A DNA stretch of 64,000 nt from Cyrtodaria siliqua (Eukaryota > Mollusca > Bivalvia > Adapedonta > Hiatellidae). Numbering within the stretch: position 1 is the first letter of the stretch; every line of letters starts with the position of its first letter. The notes under the pieces were generated by a model. That model was not told the DNA's origin. It saw only the letters and a program-made list of their open reading frames with translations, and made no database searches. A program made the position numbers and the translations under genes. Shown here in pieces: positions 23,396 to 36,336 of this stretch. The DNA lies in NCBI GenBank assembly GCA_037043455.1, contig JAWPHD010001126.1:62001-126000 (forward strand), given 5' to 3'.

Positions 23396-24580
23396 TCTAC
23401 TGGCCGAAGGCCAGCGGAGCTTATGGGATGCCGAGTTGTCCGTCGTCCGTCCGTCGTCCTTCCGTCCGTCGTTAACTTTTGTCTCTTTAAGACAATAGGG
23501 CCTTCATTTTTCATCCGATCTTTACCAAACTTGAACAGGTTGTTAATATCAATGAAAGCTTGGATGAGTTCGAAAACCAGCCAGATCGAACAAGTTACAA
23601 TGGAGTTATGGCCCTTGATTTAGTTAAAAATGCTATATTGCTATATTTTGCCTCGTTAAGACGATAGAGCCTTCATTTTTCATCCTAACTTTACCAAACT
23701 TTACCACATTGTTAATATCAATGAAAGCTCGGACAAGTTCGAAAACCAGCCAAATCGGACCAGTAAGAGCGGAGTTATGGTCCTTGATTGAGTTAAAAAC
23801 GCTATATTGCTATATTTTGCCTCGTTAAGACGATAGGGCCTTCGTTTTTCATCCTATCTTTACCAAGCTTTACCACATTGTTAATATCAATGAAAGCTCG
23901 GACAAGTTCGAAAACCAGCCATATCGGACTAGTAACAGCGGAGTTATGGCCCTTGATTTAGTTAAAAATGCTATATTTTGCCTCGTTAATACGATAGGGG
24001 CTTCATTGTTCATTCGATCTTTACCAAACTTTATCAGATTGTTAATGTCATTGAAAGCTCGAACAAAGAAGAATAGAAATATCGGACAGGGAACGCAGCA
24101 TTCAAGGACGACAGTCAACCACAAAACACAAAAACAAACACGCAAACAGACAAACGAAAAGGCAAAATTGATAAAAATGCAAACGACAAACACAAAAGAG
24201 TTGACAATAGGGCTACCGCCTTGGAACGGTCAGTGGCAAAGTAGGCCACTGGGGGTTTAAACCGGTTCTAGGGTGCACCAAATCTCACACTTACCCTACT
24301 GTAAGTTTGAAAACCAGCCTTATCGGACCAATAACAGCGGAGTTATGGCCCTTGATTAGGTAAAAATGATATATTTTGCCTCGTTAAGACGATAGGGGCT
24401 TCATTGTTCATCCGATCTTTACCAAACACTATCAGATTGTTAATATCAATGAAAGCTCGGACAAGTTCGAAAACCAGCCATATCGGACTAGTAACAGCGG
24501 AGTTATGGCCCTTTATTTAGTTAAAAATGCTATATTTTGCCTCGTTAAGACGATAGGGGCTTCATTGTTCCGAAGTAGCC
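23396..24580. repeat. 169-bp tandem dispersed repeat, about 5 copies
   Basis: gagttatggcccttgatt recurs at 23603, 23772, 23941, 24340 and 24500 (spacing 169, 169, 399, 160). Each copy includes ttcatttttcatcc, tctttaccaaactt and tcgaaaaccagcc. The long interval contains an extra 230-bp block (about 24065-24300) that is the empty-site copy for the 20108-22491 insertion. It begins with ccgtcgtccgtccgtcgtcc (23440-23470), a familiar mollusc-type repeat edge. Confidence 0.9.
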
Positions 24581-24739
24581 TGTTATTGCACATTTCCCGA
24601 ACTATATACAAAGGCTGAGAGTTCTGTCTCCCCAAAATAGCCTATAATTGCACGTTGCCCGAAACATGTTCCGTTGTCTGAAAAAATCACATGTAATCAC
24701 AAAAATAAATCATTCAGTTCTCGCCTTCGCCCGCATCAT

Positions 24740-25142
24740 TCAGTTCTCGCCGTCGCCTGCTATGCTGAGCTCATCTTCCCTGAGGCTAGCCTCACTCAGA
24801 AAGTAGGCCAGTCGCTGGTTCGTTGATGCAAGGAGTTTTTCTTTGTTGACGGCTTTCAGCTCGTTCTTTAATCTTGTTTTGATATATTTCTCAAGAGTAC
24901 AATCCTTTGAAGGTCTAAAGTCTTTCATCCAAATTCTTTCGGTCACACCCTCGTGAATCATACCATTCACGAATGTTTCATTAACTTTCTGATTTGTCGT
25001 CAGCATTTCGTTCACCTTATACTTGATGAAAGCACGTTGGACAAGGGTTAGCATGTCCCTAGTCGGGCACTTATTTTCTTTCAAATATGGTCCCAGTTTG
25101 GCCAATAGCTCGGGTGGCAATGACTCTACATCAGTGGTAATC
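24740..25142 (-). CDS. unidentified terminal exon
   Basis: An acceptor (cttttttcag) precedes 25142 and the frame runs 134 codons to a stop at 24740. It reads DVESLPPELLAKLGPYLKEN and on to LSEASLREDELSIAGDGEN. It is mostly charged and helical with no recognised domain. No upstream exon was located before the tandem repeats begin at 25.2 kb. Confidence 0.5.
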
Positions 25143-25199
25143 CTGAAAAAAGAGAAAAGAATATTAAGGTGACTATGGCATGTCAAACGTTGCTATATT

Positions 25200-25500
25200 A
25201 TAGATCTGTGTTATTATTATTGTATGTGTGTTATTGTTATTCAATGTTTTGTAATTCATATTGTAAAATTTGTTATTGTTATTCTATATTTTGTTATTGG
25301 TATTGTATGTCATTGTTATTCGATGTTTCGACATTCTTATTGTAAAAGTCATTATTGTTGTTCTATGTTTCGTTATTGTCATTGTATGTTTGATATTCTT
25401 ACTCAATGTTTCGTTATTCTTATTGTAAATTTTGTAATTGTTATCCTATATTTCGTTATTGTTATTATATGTTAGTTATTGCTATTCCATGTTTCGTTAT
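25200..25500. repeat. degenerate ttattgttattc-type simple repeat
   Basis: Irregular repetition of ttattgttattctatgtttcg-like words. Low complexity; no gene. Confidence 0.7.
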
Positions 25501-25506
25501 TCATAG

Positions 25507-26460
25507 TGATATTGATATTGGACTTGTTGTAAAATGATCAGCATGACATGATGGTTATCAGAGTCAAACATTATTTTGATTCGACGTTAAACATGGCTGC
25601 CAGTGGCCATCTTTGTTTACATAGAGTTATATGATGAAAACTTGTAGCGACTGCTCCTCTGAAACTACTTTACGGATTTTCATGAAACTTCACAGGAATG
25701 TTGCTCTTGATGTCTAATTGATCCTAGCAAAATTTCAGGTCGCCCGGAAATTCAAGATGGCTGCCATGGCTAAAAATAGATTTTCAAAATACAAGTTTGT
25801 AGGGACTACTTCTTGAAGACTTTAAGTGATATTGGTATTGGACTTTTTGTAAAATGATCAGCATGACATGATGTTGGTCCTTGTCAAAAATTGTTTTGAT
25901 TCAACGTTAAACATGGCTGCCAGCGGCCATCTTTGTTTACTTAGAGTTATATAGTAAAAACTTGTAGCGACTAATCCTTTGAAACTACTTCGCAGATTTT
26001 CATGAAACTTTACAGGAATGTTGCTCTTAATGTTTAATTGATCCTAGCAAAATTTCAGATCGGCCAGAAATTCAAGATGGCCGCCATAGCTAAAATTAGA
26101 TTTTTTAAAAAAGAAGTTTGTAGCTACTACATCTTGAAAACTATAAGTGATATTGATATGGGACTTTTTGTAAAATGATCAGCATGACATGATGGTTATC
26201 AGAGTCAAACATTATTTTGATTCGACGTTAAACATGGCTGTCAGCGGCCATCTTTGTTTACATATAGTTATATAATGAAAACTTTTAGTGACTATTCCTG
26301 TGAAACTACTTGACGGATTTTCATGAAACTTCACAGGAATGTTGCTCTTGATGTCTAATTGATCCTAGCAAAATTTCAGGTCGGCCGGAAATTCAAGATG
26401 GCCGCCACGGCTAAAAATAATTTTTCAAAAAACAAGTCTGTAGCGACTACTTCCTGAAAT
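25507..26460. repeat. 320-bp tandem repeat x 3
   Basis: gtgatattgatattggact recurs at 25507, 25826 and 26146. Each unit contains cgttaaacatggctgccag and attttcatgaaacttcacag. Confidence 0.9.
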
Positions 26461-26479
26461 CAAAATCAATCAGTAGAGC

Positions 26480-26940
26480 TTCAAGGTCATTGGCCTCTTG
26501 TTCATTAATTTCTTCTTATTGCCGTGTCCTTAATTTTTAAGATATAACTCATTACTATATACCATAGGATACAGCAGACCCTCCCCTATAGGCACAATCA
26601 ATGCAATAATTTTTATCTCTATCCGTATTCCGACGGTAGCCGGCAAAAGTTATGTTATTTTGTCAAGAAGTTATGAAATTTTTCATTTTTTCATTAATTT
26701 CAACTTATTGCCGTGGCCTTAATTTTTTAGATATAATTAATTACAATATACCATAGGATGCAGAAGAGACTCCCCTACCCACACAATAAATGCAATAATT
26801 TCTATCTCTATCCGTATGCCGACAGTAGCCGGGTAACGATTTGCTATTTTTACAATAAGGGCCGCCCGTAATGAATTTTAGCAGTCTTTCATTGATTTCA
26901 ACTTATTGCCGTGGCCTCAATTTTTAAGATATTATACAAT
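26480..26940. repeat. copies of the 190-200-bp repeat also found at 29.9-32.5 kb
   Basis: Shares ttcaacttattgccgtggcc, accataggatgcagaag and aataaatgcaataatttcta with the larger array. Confidence 0.85.
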
Positions 26941-26944
26941 TATT

Positions 26945-27550
26945 GCCTTTTGATGAGGTCAATACATTGTTTTATCGACCTGAGAAAAGGGATATTGACC
27001 GAGGACGAACATTGTTTTATCGACCTGAGAAAAGGGATATTGACCGATATTAAAAAGGCAATTATCGTTTTATTATAAAATCCCAGTGGAAAAATTCTAA
27101 CCCAAGTGTCTTTAAAAAGTTGACAACAACCGGCAAAGAGTGATCTCAATAGCTCACAAGAGCTTTTGGCTCAGGTGAACTAAAACTGAACAATAACATT
27201 GAGTAAATTTACATATAAATGTATTTTTTTACTATTAAACACACAAGATTATATCTGTAAATCAATAACAATAAAACTGTCAACAATGACAACATATTTT
27301 AATGAAGTTCCAATTGGGAGGTATTAACTTTTATCACATGTGAAAAATATCAAAATGTTTGTAAAATTATCACATTGTCAACCTGAGAAAAGGGAGTTTA
27401 ATCAATATTAACAATAAACTGTCAACAATAACAACATATTTTAAAGAAGTCTCAGTTGAGCTATTAACTTGATCCCGTGAAAAATGTTGCGGCGTTTGTT
27501 AAGTTATCACATTGTCTTATCAACCCCAGAAAAGGGATATTGATATTGTT
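26945..27550. repeat. short repeats downstream of the Crypton-like gene
   Basis: A 43-bp tandem pair occurs at about 26960-27050 (gacctgagaaaagggatatt). A roughly 144-bp direct pair starts at about 27273 and 27417 (caacatatttta). The word gagaaaagggatattg or near variants recurs at 26984, 27027, 27380 and 27526. Confidence 0.7.
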
Positions 27551-29689
27551 TTATGACACATTGTAATTTATGGTTATGTTTTGACAGTTGTACATGATAG
27601 GCATTGGCAGTTGATTCAATGATTTTCTGTTTACATTCACCTGACTAGAATTGGACACACTGTAATTATTTGTCGGATTAGCAGGAATGGACATCAACTG
27701 ATTGTCAAAATTGTCCTGGTCATTCGGATTAGCAGGAATGGACATCAACAGATTGTCAAAATCATCGTGGTCATTCGTAAAACCTTCCATTACAAGGTCT
27801 CTTATAACTTCTTCCGACTGTGAGTTGGTTAAAGGCTGTAAGGTGCCAATGTCAATGTTGTCCAAATCATTTGTAACAGTTGCAGATTTTCCTTTAGTTT
27901 TCTCACTTATTTTCTCTGACATAAGCTTTTTTGTAGCTTTGTCTGTTTTCCCAGAGTAGGTTTTCAGTGAAGATTCCGACCTGTGACCAGTTACAGTCAT
28001 AATATGTCTACTTGGTATCTGAGCTACGTCTAATACGTGAACGGTTGTTGCACGACATGAGTGGTTTGTGTATCTCACAGACAACTCAGAAGCCACGCTT
28101 ATTTCCGACATGAAAGCACCCAACTTATTATGTCCAAGTTTCACGTTATCGAAGTAAATTCCTTCAATTGGTTCCTTCCTTGGCTGTTGAAAAAATGCTG
28201 GACACAGGGGATTCAGGCGCCGGACATACTTTATGAAAGATCTTACAGGACATCTATCATTCCCTGTAATAAACATAAATTTATAAATAAAATTCTTTAC
28301 ATCTGCTATGAATTCAATTTAGTGCTATATTGTAAATTTTTCCGATGTATTTTCAAATATAAAATTTGGTGTCCTTGACATAATTTTACATACGACTTAA
28401 GAGAATATAAGCATCGTCACTTTAGCATTGAAGTATACATGGGAAAATTTACTAAGAAAAAAGTTTTTTTCTCCAGTAACCCGACCGACCCTAGTATTGA
28501 GCCCCGACCCAAAGTTTTTTAGCATATTTTTTTTGTGTTAAACATACTCAAATAATGTAACATACCTTTGATTTCGAACATTGCACCATCCGAAGATCTT
28601 TCACTGTCATCTTGGTGATTTTTTGTCTGTTCGTCTCTTGTCTGGTAGACATACAGCGAGCCGTTTTCATCTGTGGTCACGGCAAAGTCGTGCCTCGTCA
28701 ACTGTGCCAGATTTTCTCTGCCTCGTCTTCCAAAATGAAGCATGATATCAAGGAAAACCTGAAAATGTAAAAATAAATCATATAATTATCATTCATAATA
28801 CAGTAACAGGAGCGGGTCCAGGATTTCAGTTAAGAGGTGGTCCAATATTAGTGTGCTTTTACAAAATTAACGGATTTTAAGGGGGTTTCCTTCACTGGAT
28901 CCGCCAGTGTTTTGTGGCCAATGCGGTTAAAGTCATTTATTACAGATAACTGCACTAAAGTAAGGTCATACGAAATCGAGAGTCAAGAAGAATAATGATT
29001 TTATTTAAGTTAGTGCATATTTATACATGTCTACGGATGCTGGGATGATTCTTTTATTGTCAGCGTTCACAAGACGGCATATCAGTATAAATAATGTCAG
29101 TGTATGTATCGATAAATGAGTGCAGGCTAAAGCTGAATGAATTAAACTATATTTAAGTCTGCTGAAAGATGAGAGAAATTTGTTGACTTATTTTTACCTT
29201 GTACTGTAAAAGTTGAGCATCTTCCAAGTGTCCGGATGTGAGATATTTATATGCTCGGTCTAAATCTGGATCGCTAATGCTTGGATAGTGGTCGACGGCG
29301 GCCTTTCCCTGTCGTTTGAGCTCCTTTTTCATTGACTGGAAAGCCTTCTTGGATGATGCAAATTCGTTCCCTTTCGTTATATCAATACTGTCAACAGTTC
29401 TCTTTTCTTCCAAATACCTTTGAATACCATGGCGGTATGCTATTAAAGTTGATTTTTTGTAAAGTTCTCCTTTTTTATTTCTCGCCTCGAGATAGAAATC
29501 CCTCAACAATTGATTAAGTTCCTCTTTTGGTAAATTTACAAAATCTGCTGATAAATGTCTGCACGCTAAATACTCCCGAAGTACATTTACTGCAGTAACT
29601 GTTGACTTTTTGGTGTTATCAGAATTCACGTCTTCTAAAATTTTAGTTTTCTGTTCAGTCGATAACTTTGCGAATCTGTCGGCGTCCAT
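27551..29689 (-). CDS. Crypton-like tyrosine recombinase, three exons, intact
   Basis: Exon 1 is 29198-29689 (ATG at 29689, donor AAG|gtaaaa). Exon 2 is 28566-28758 and exon 3 is 27551-28263. Phases fit and give about 465 codons with no stop. The N-terminal half is helical, like a core-binding domain (DADRFAKLSTEQKTKILEDV). Catalytic-domain landmarks are the first Arg region LHFGRRGRENLAQL, the HxxR box NHSCRATTVH, and GHRSESSLKTY with the presumed nucleophile Tyr. The C-terminal tail repeats DNLLMSIPANP and DNQLMSIPANP. Tyrosine recombinases of this type (DUF3504 relatives) are the only protein of Crypton DNA transposons. These lack inverted termini, so element ends cannot be called. It is the only multi-exon gene here without a visible lesion. 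Confidence 0.75.
28808..28912. repeat. probable dispersed-repeat fragment in intron 1
   Basis: ggagcgggtccaggatttca...ggatccgccagtg has an inverted, foldback look and lies in the intron between exons 1 and 2 of the recombinase gene. Confidence 0.4.
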
Positions 29690-29716
29690 TTTGGTTGTTG
29701 TGACAGAACCACAGTT

Positions 29717-30520
29717 GTAACGCCGAATTTGATTGGATGATAGTTAACATACGTCATTGTATCATTCGTCCCCAGCGCTTTTCGCTCATGACCATTTTCT
29801 AGCCCCGCCTACGAGTCAATACGAAAAGTCAATATGCATTGTTAGCCTTTCCTCAGGTCAATACGCTTTTTTATAGGGAATCATGTGACCACCGTCTGTC
29901 CAATCCTTTTCTTTTAAATTTTTGATTTTATAATTACATTAATTATTATATACCATAGGATACAGCATACCCTCCCCTACCGGCACAATAAATGCAATAA
30001 TTTTTATCTCTATCTGTATCTCGACGGCAGCCGGCAAAAGTTATGCTATTTTGTCAAGAAGTTATGAAATTTTTCATTTTTTCATTAATTTCAACTTATT
30101 GCCGTGGCCTTAATTTTAGTAACGCCGAATTTGATTGGATGATAGTTAACATACGTCATTGTATCATTCGTCCCCAGCGCTTTTCGCTCATGACCATTTT
30201 CTAGCCCCGCCTACGAGTCAATACGAAAAGTCAATATGCATTGTTAGCCTTTCCTCAGGTCAATACGCTTTTTTATAGGGAATCATGTGACCACCGTCTG
30301 TCCAATCATTTTCTTTTAAATTTTTGATTTTATAATTACATTAATTATTATATACCATAGGATACAGCATACCCTCCCCTACCGGCACAATAAATGCAAT
30401 AATTTTTATCTCTATCTGTATCTCGACGGCAGCCGGCAAAAGTTATGCTATTTTGTCAAGAAGTTATGAAATTTTTCATTTTTTCATTAATTTCAACTTA
30501 TTGCCGTGGCCTTAATTTTT
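29717..30520. repeat. 402-bp tandem duplication covering the Crypton 5' flank
   Basis: gtaacgccgaatttgattgg occurs at 29717 and 30119. The two 402-bp copies are nearly identical (for example tccaatcc versus tccaatca), so the duplication is recent. The first copy begins 28 bp upstream of the recombinase start codon and holds tcaatacgaaaagtcaatat. Confidence 0.9.
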
Positions 30521-32480
30521 CAGATATAATTAATTACTATATACCACAGGATGCAAAAGATCCTCCCCTACCCACACAATAAATGCAATAATTTCTATCT
30601 CTATCCGTATGCCAACGGTAGCCGGCCAAAGATTTGCTATTTTTACCAAAAGGGCCGCCCGTAATGAATTTTAGCGGTTTTTCATTAATTTCAACTTATA
30701 ACCGTGGCCTTAATATTTTAGATATATTTAATTACTATATACCATAGGATGCAGAAAATCCTCCCCTACCCACACAATATGTGCAATAATTTCTATCTCT
30801 ATCCGTATGCCGACGGTAGCCGGCCAACGATTTGCTCTTTTTACAAAACGGGCCGCCCGTAATCAATTTTAGCAGTCTTTCATTGATTTCAACTTATTGC
30901 CGTGGCCTTAATTTTTAAGATATAATTATAGGTTATTTAACATGGTTCTGTACAATACGGAGATATATTTGGACGAGTACACAGCTGGAAAAGTCATATT
31001 GGACGAGCCGTTAGGCGAGTCCAATATGATTTTTTCCAGCTGTGTACGAGTCCAAATATATCCCGTATTGTACAGAACCATGTTAAGTAACCTTTTTATT
31101 CTATACCTTTATTTTAACCAATCATTTATAATTCGGATATAACTTTCGTTTGTTTCATGCTTTCAAGCAAGTCGCTATGAACATCGAAAGCACAATTGCA
31201 TGTAGGTCTATGTATTTTATATATTGTGTTCGACATGGCTTACTCTCAAGCTTTATTTGCTTGAAAGAATGCCCATTTCTCCGTTGTCAACAGTGATTAA
31301 ATACTACCGAAGGTCAGTTTCAAACAATGATATATTATGCTAGTTTTTTGTGTTTTTTTTTTGTTATAAAGGAAAATTAAATAAAAATATGTGCAATAGA
31401 TAGGTTTTCATTACTTGACAACAATTTATGGTTAGGTAATGACAGAAGCCTGTCGGTTCTGATTTTTATTCGGACCTTTTCACGCGTTTCGGTCTTTATC
31501 ATAGGTTTAACATGGAACCTGTGAAGCGTACAATACGAACAAAATACGGGATATTTTGTACGCGCGTGCGTCCCGATACGGAAATATATTGTACGGTCAC
31601 ATGACTCGAAAGAGCGTCTACGATTGGATGTATAAATTAGGTATAGAATAATTAATTATTATATACCATAGGATACAGCAGACCCTCCCCTACCCGCACA
31701 ATAAATGCAATATTTTCTATCTCTATCTGTATCATGACGGTAGCCGGCAAAATGTATGCTATTTTGTCAAGAAGTTATGAATTTTTTCATTAATTTCAAC
31801 TTATTGCCGTGGCCTTAATTTTTTAGATATAATTAATTACTATATACCATAGGATGCAGAAGAGACTCCCCTACCCACACAATAAATACAATAATTTCTA
31901 TCTCTATCCGTATGTCGACGGTAGCCGTCCAAAGATTTGCTATTTTTACAAAAAGGGCCGCCCGTAATCAATTTTAGCGTTTTTTCTTTAATTTCATCTT
32001 ATTGCCGTGGCCTTAATTTTTAAGATATAATTAATTACTATATACCATAGGATACAGCAGACCCTCCCCTACCCGCACAATAAATGCAATAATTTCTCTC
32101 TCTATCCATATCCCGACGGTATCTGGCAAAAGTTATGCTATTTTGTCAAAAAGTTATGAAATTTTTCATTTTTTCATTAATTTCAACTTATTGCCGTGGC
32201 CTTAATATTTTAGATATAATTAATTACTATATACCATCTGATGCAGAAGACCCTTGCCTACCCACACTATAAATGCAATAATTTATATCTCTACCCATAT
32301 CCTGACGGTAGTCGGCCATAGTTATGCATTTTGTGTATAAAAAGCTGCCCTTAATGATTTATTTTGATTTCTTCATTAAAATCAACTTGCTGCCATGGAC
32401 TTTGTTTTTAAGATATAATTAAAAATGATATACCATTGAATACAGGAGACCCTTGCCTACCCACACAATAAATGCAATAA
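29940..32480. repeat. dimeric 190-200-bp tandem repeat array
   Basis: Units share attactatataccatagga, cctcccctacc and ttcaacttattgccgtggcc. Two unit types exist. One contains ttatgctattttgtcaagaa and the other contains gggccgcccgtaat. They mostly alternate. The array is interrupted at about 30926-31650 by an insertion. Confidence 0.9.
30926..31650. mobile_element. palindromic insertion inside the tandem array
   Basis: The repeat breaks after agatataatta and resumes at taattaattattatatacc. Inside, 30928-31096 is an imperfect palindrome with arms of about 78 bp (ttaacatggttctgtacaat) around a loop of about 13 bp. ttattctatacct occurs near 31097 and again in reverse at the right end (about 31636). 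No protein is encoded. Confidence 0.7.
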
Positions 32481-33670
32481 TTGTTATCCATACCAGATCA
32501 TGAGGAAAGTTAAGGAAAACCCTAATAAAATGGACCAAAATGTTGATGAGCATAAAACCTTCAACAAGGTATAAGAAACAAATGTGTTTAATGAAAAACT
32601 GGATCAATGAATGTCATACAATCCCTGTGGGATGAAAGATAACAATATTGATTGGATGTACGGGGAGACTCCCACTAATATTGTCCTATACTTCAAATCG
32701 TATACACTAACCTTAGTGTCATTTGTGTACTCTAGTAGTGAGATTACAGAATTGGACCATGATGCATAAATGATTGGATGTTCAGTAATAAACTGCCATG
32801 TTCGATTAATTACTGGTGATCAAACGTGTTATTGTTGGAATAATAGACCATGGCGCTTTCTCTTGCATCAATTGTGACCCGTATTGGTCATCAATTTGTA
32901 GATATTTTTAACATTCAAAAATTGTGAATGGGGAAAATCATCAAATGATATTTGCATTTTGGTAAAAACATGACATATTTATTGTTTATTCATGCGTTTT
33001 CATTTAAAAAAATATCGAATAGGCACTATTGAGTGGGACAGACTTTAATCAAGTTCAAAATTACTCCTCCCATCTATATTCACAAGTTAAAATGTGGTTG
33101 TTCATTTAATTTTAATATTGATTTCAATCAAAACACGTTCACAATATGTACGAAAAATTTAAAGATTGAACTATAGAATACTGTATGTAGCTTTAAAATA
33201 TCACATTCTTAGTCGGTACTCATAACATGTACTGATCGAGTACCTTGTTTGTACGAAACTATCGATATACTACATATCAAAATGCAAATATATTCAGCTT
33301 TAAACCGATTATATTGCAGTGCGTATACAACGTTCAAGACGCCTATGTTGTCTTTTAAATAAATAAGTTATTCTCAAAGATTGTCAACACGTTTTGTGTT
33401 TGTGACGGCATATGCCTTTATTCCTTATTATTGACATTGCCATTTATGTTTGTCGTTTTGCGTGTTTTTGGGTTGACTCTGTTCTGTGTTTAAGCTGCAA
33501 ATCCTGTTTGACTTTCATACTTATTTGTACTTGTATTCGACCAGTTGACTTTATTTAACGTGAGCTCTGGTGGATAACTATTAGTGACCATTGTAACCAA
33601 ATGAATGTGTTGTATATCAATTTAGGTGTTGTCTAGATTAACGGTATGAAGAAATAAGTATTTTTTCCAG
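32481..33670. other. non-repetitive AT-rich stretch
   Basis: No gene, RNA or clear repeat is seen over about 1.2 kb. Confidence 0.4.
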
Positions 33671-33865
33671 GAGCTGCCTCATGGTTTGCTTAGACATGCT
33701 GAAAGTGGATGGGAAAATATATAGTTTGAATGAAATAAATTGCATTATGAATAAGCAGTGGACACTGAAGAGGCAAGTCATTCCGTGCCCATTGAAAACA
33801 GTATGTAATTCATATGCAGACCGTGCAAGACAGAAACTAATGCAAATGCATGATCAAACAGGGTT
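33671..33865 (+). CDS. possible exon, unidentified
   Basis: An acceptor (attttttccag) precedes 33671. The frame reads SCLMVCLDMLKVDGKIYSLN and on to RARQKLMQMHDQT. A donor-like CAG|gtaaat exists only if the MITE starting at 33859 is removed (aacaggtaaatc at 34240). No family is recognised. Confidence 0.35.
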
Positions 33866-34235
33866 TGATATTAACTTTTTTCAGCAACTTGTCCATAGGA
33901 TAGGACAAGTAACTTACACAATTTACTTGTCCCCAGTCAAATTGACTTGTCCCTGCACTTCATGTAAAAGTGATAAAAACAAGATCAATCATGAAAGTGA
34001 CATTACATTCCCTCAGTTGCATTCCACCAATGAAAACAAGATGGTTTTTATTTGTCATTTACAATTATGCTCGCCAATGTTTTGACATTTTTTCAGTCAC
34101 ACGTTTTAAAGATGTCAAATTCATTTCTTGTTATAAAATTTAGTTGTCCATAGGACAGGTCACCTGGGACAATTAACTTGTCTTTAGTAGAATCTACATG
34201 GCACAGGACAAGGGGAGAGTTAATATCAAACCCTG
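33859..34235. mobile_element. MITE-like element with CAGGGTTTGATATTAACT termini
   Basis: Starts cagggtttgatattaact and ends agttaatatcaaaccctg. Subterminal words cttgtccataggac and acttgtccc occur on both sides. A possible imperfect 8-bp duplication is caaacagg/ccaacagg. Confidence 0.7.
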
Positions 34236-34615
34236 CCAACAGGTAAATCTCTCATGTAACGTGAAATAAGCACTGATTAGATATGGCTGAAAATAAGTGC
34301 AGCAGTACATACATGTGATACCTCACGGCGTGAGATGAAATCTCACGGAATTCTAACCCTCCTCCCGGCCCCGCGGAATTGTGTGAAAAACTCCCGTAAA
34401 ATTGCTAAAATCGATTTTTCGAAAATCATCGGTCTATTACCTGCCAACTTGATGTTATTGTCTCGCGATTCGCGAGACCGTCACGTGACATTCCTAGATT
34501 TGACCTGGATCAATAGCCTGGGGGAAAGTGGGTGAAACTGTTATTTGCAAACAGTTTATTGGCTTAATTGATCTTACCAAAGGATTAGCAGCACACTTAT
34601 GAACCCAGTCAGCAT
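34236..34615. other. non-coding
   Basis: Contains a small hairpin (cctcacggcgtgag, 34321-34334). No gene recognised. Confidence 0.35.
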
Positions 34616-34619
34616 GCAT

Positions 34620-34800
34620 AAAGCGGGCCGCCGGTGGCCCGCTTTTCTTTCCACAGCGGCCCGCCAGCAGAAATCTTCGATGGCCCGTTGGCGGTTGTGC
34701 AAAGCGGGAACCTGGCGGCCCGACATGTGAACGGGCAGTCAGCGGGCCACCAGTGGGCCGATGTTATATATTTGCTCTGCCACCATAAGCCCGCTAGGGG
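34620..34800. repeat. GC-rich hairpin repeat
   Basis: agcgggccgccggtggcccgct folds on itself, and variants (gcggcccgcc, agcgggccaccagtgggccg) follow. GC content contrasts sharply with the flanks. Confidence 0.6.
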
Positions 34801-36175
34801 TTTGCTCTAATTGAAAGCAATTATAACAGCTTTAATCATGCATCCACTAGAGTGGAGTACATGCTCCCTAGAACATGTGTCGCCAATTTAATATCGGACA
34901 GAAAAGGGGCAGTTACTCTGATATATATTTTTTTGGATTATCCCCATTTTGTGTACCCATCACGCATATTGATAAACATTTGTTTAAAATTTCAATCCAA
35001 TTCTTTGAGAAAAAAAATTATATTAAAGTGTGACAAAAAAAAGTGTAACAGAAAAGTTTTTGTTACAGACAGAAAACAAAGTAAAGACAACAAAGTAATC
35101 CCTAAGTGCATACCATGCTACACAGGGGACACTACAATCATTCTTAATCTTTCTTCACGAGTCCAAATTTTTAAGAAATTTATAGTTTCTGTGTAAATTT
35201 GGACAATTGTATGAATTGTTTCTACTGTTATATCTTTCAAAACATCGATTGAGCTATAAAAGACATTAGAATTGAACATACAACTTGTTTGTTTTTCTGA
35301 AAGCTTTATACTGTTATGGTTTTTAGTCTTTGGACAGTAAATATCAATAGATTTTCAAGATTTTATTATTTATTGAAGTTTTGTTCATATGGCAGATTTC
35401 ATTTTTGCTAGTGTTACATGGACGGAAAAATCAATTTTATGTCCCGTGAAGTTTTCAAAAATTGTATTCACCTTTCTTGCTTTTCCTTCAGTATACCGTT
35501 GACTTAAACATTCATATGTCTGAAAACAATTTTTTAGGGACAAATTTCTTTTTTCATAAGGTAAATTTGTTTTAAAATATTCCACCATGTGAAAATCTCA
35601 AGTCGTCACCATAAAAAATATTTTCAAAACAATTGCCTATTTTGGAAGAATTAAAAACATGAAATATAGTAAAATAGTTAATAGGTATATATATGAAGTA
35701 CATATAATCAAATTTGTCATCATAAAAATAAGAAATTAGAAAATAGAAAGAATACTATGGAGACCGAAAAATTGGCCAATAAAAAAAATATTTTTTTCTT
35801 CTACTATACAAATGAAAGACTACATATGGTTTGAAATGAACTAAAAGATGTCGAACTGAGTTATTTCATGAAATAAAATCAAAGTTATGAATCAAAAACT
35901 TTTAAAAAGTATTAATTATCTTATTATTCCGATTTATTTTTGCTATTGTTACATTTGGACGGAAAATCAATGCTAGTGTTACATTAAGACGGAACATAAT
36001 GTAAGCTAGTGTTACATTTGGACGGAAAATATATACATTACTTTTATAATACTTTCAATTAAGGCTGCTTATTTGATATAGTGATCTTTGTATGGAACAC
36101 AGTGGTTATTAAATAAAGCATTAAGAAATTCTGTTTTTTCAGTTGTTTTATGAAGTTAAGATATTAAATTTTTAG
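34801..36175. other. AT-rich stretch with repeated ggacggaaaa motif
   Basis: gttacatttggacggaaaat-like words occur at about 35411, 35948, 35976 and 36008. The reverse complement occurs near 46868-46890. No gene is seen. Confidence 0.5.
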
Positions 36176-36336
36176 TTGGGATATAAATCAAATATAAACA
36201 ATTTTAGTAAAAAATATCTGCATGATAGTGGAAAGCTGTCAGTTATTGAAAGGACAAAAAACCATTTAAAAACATGGATGAATGATTCTGTATCAAAGGC
36301 ACTGGATACATTAGACTTCACTAAAACCCAGAAGTA

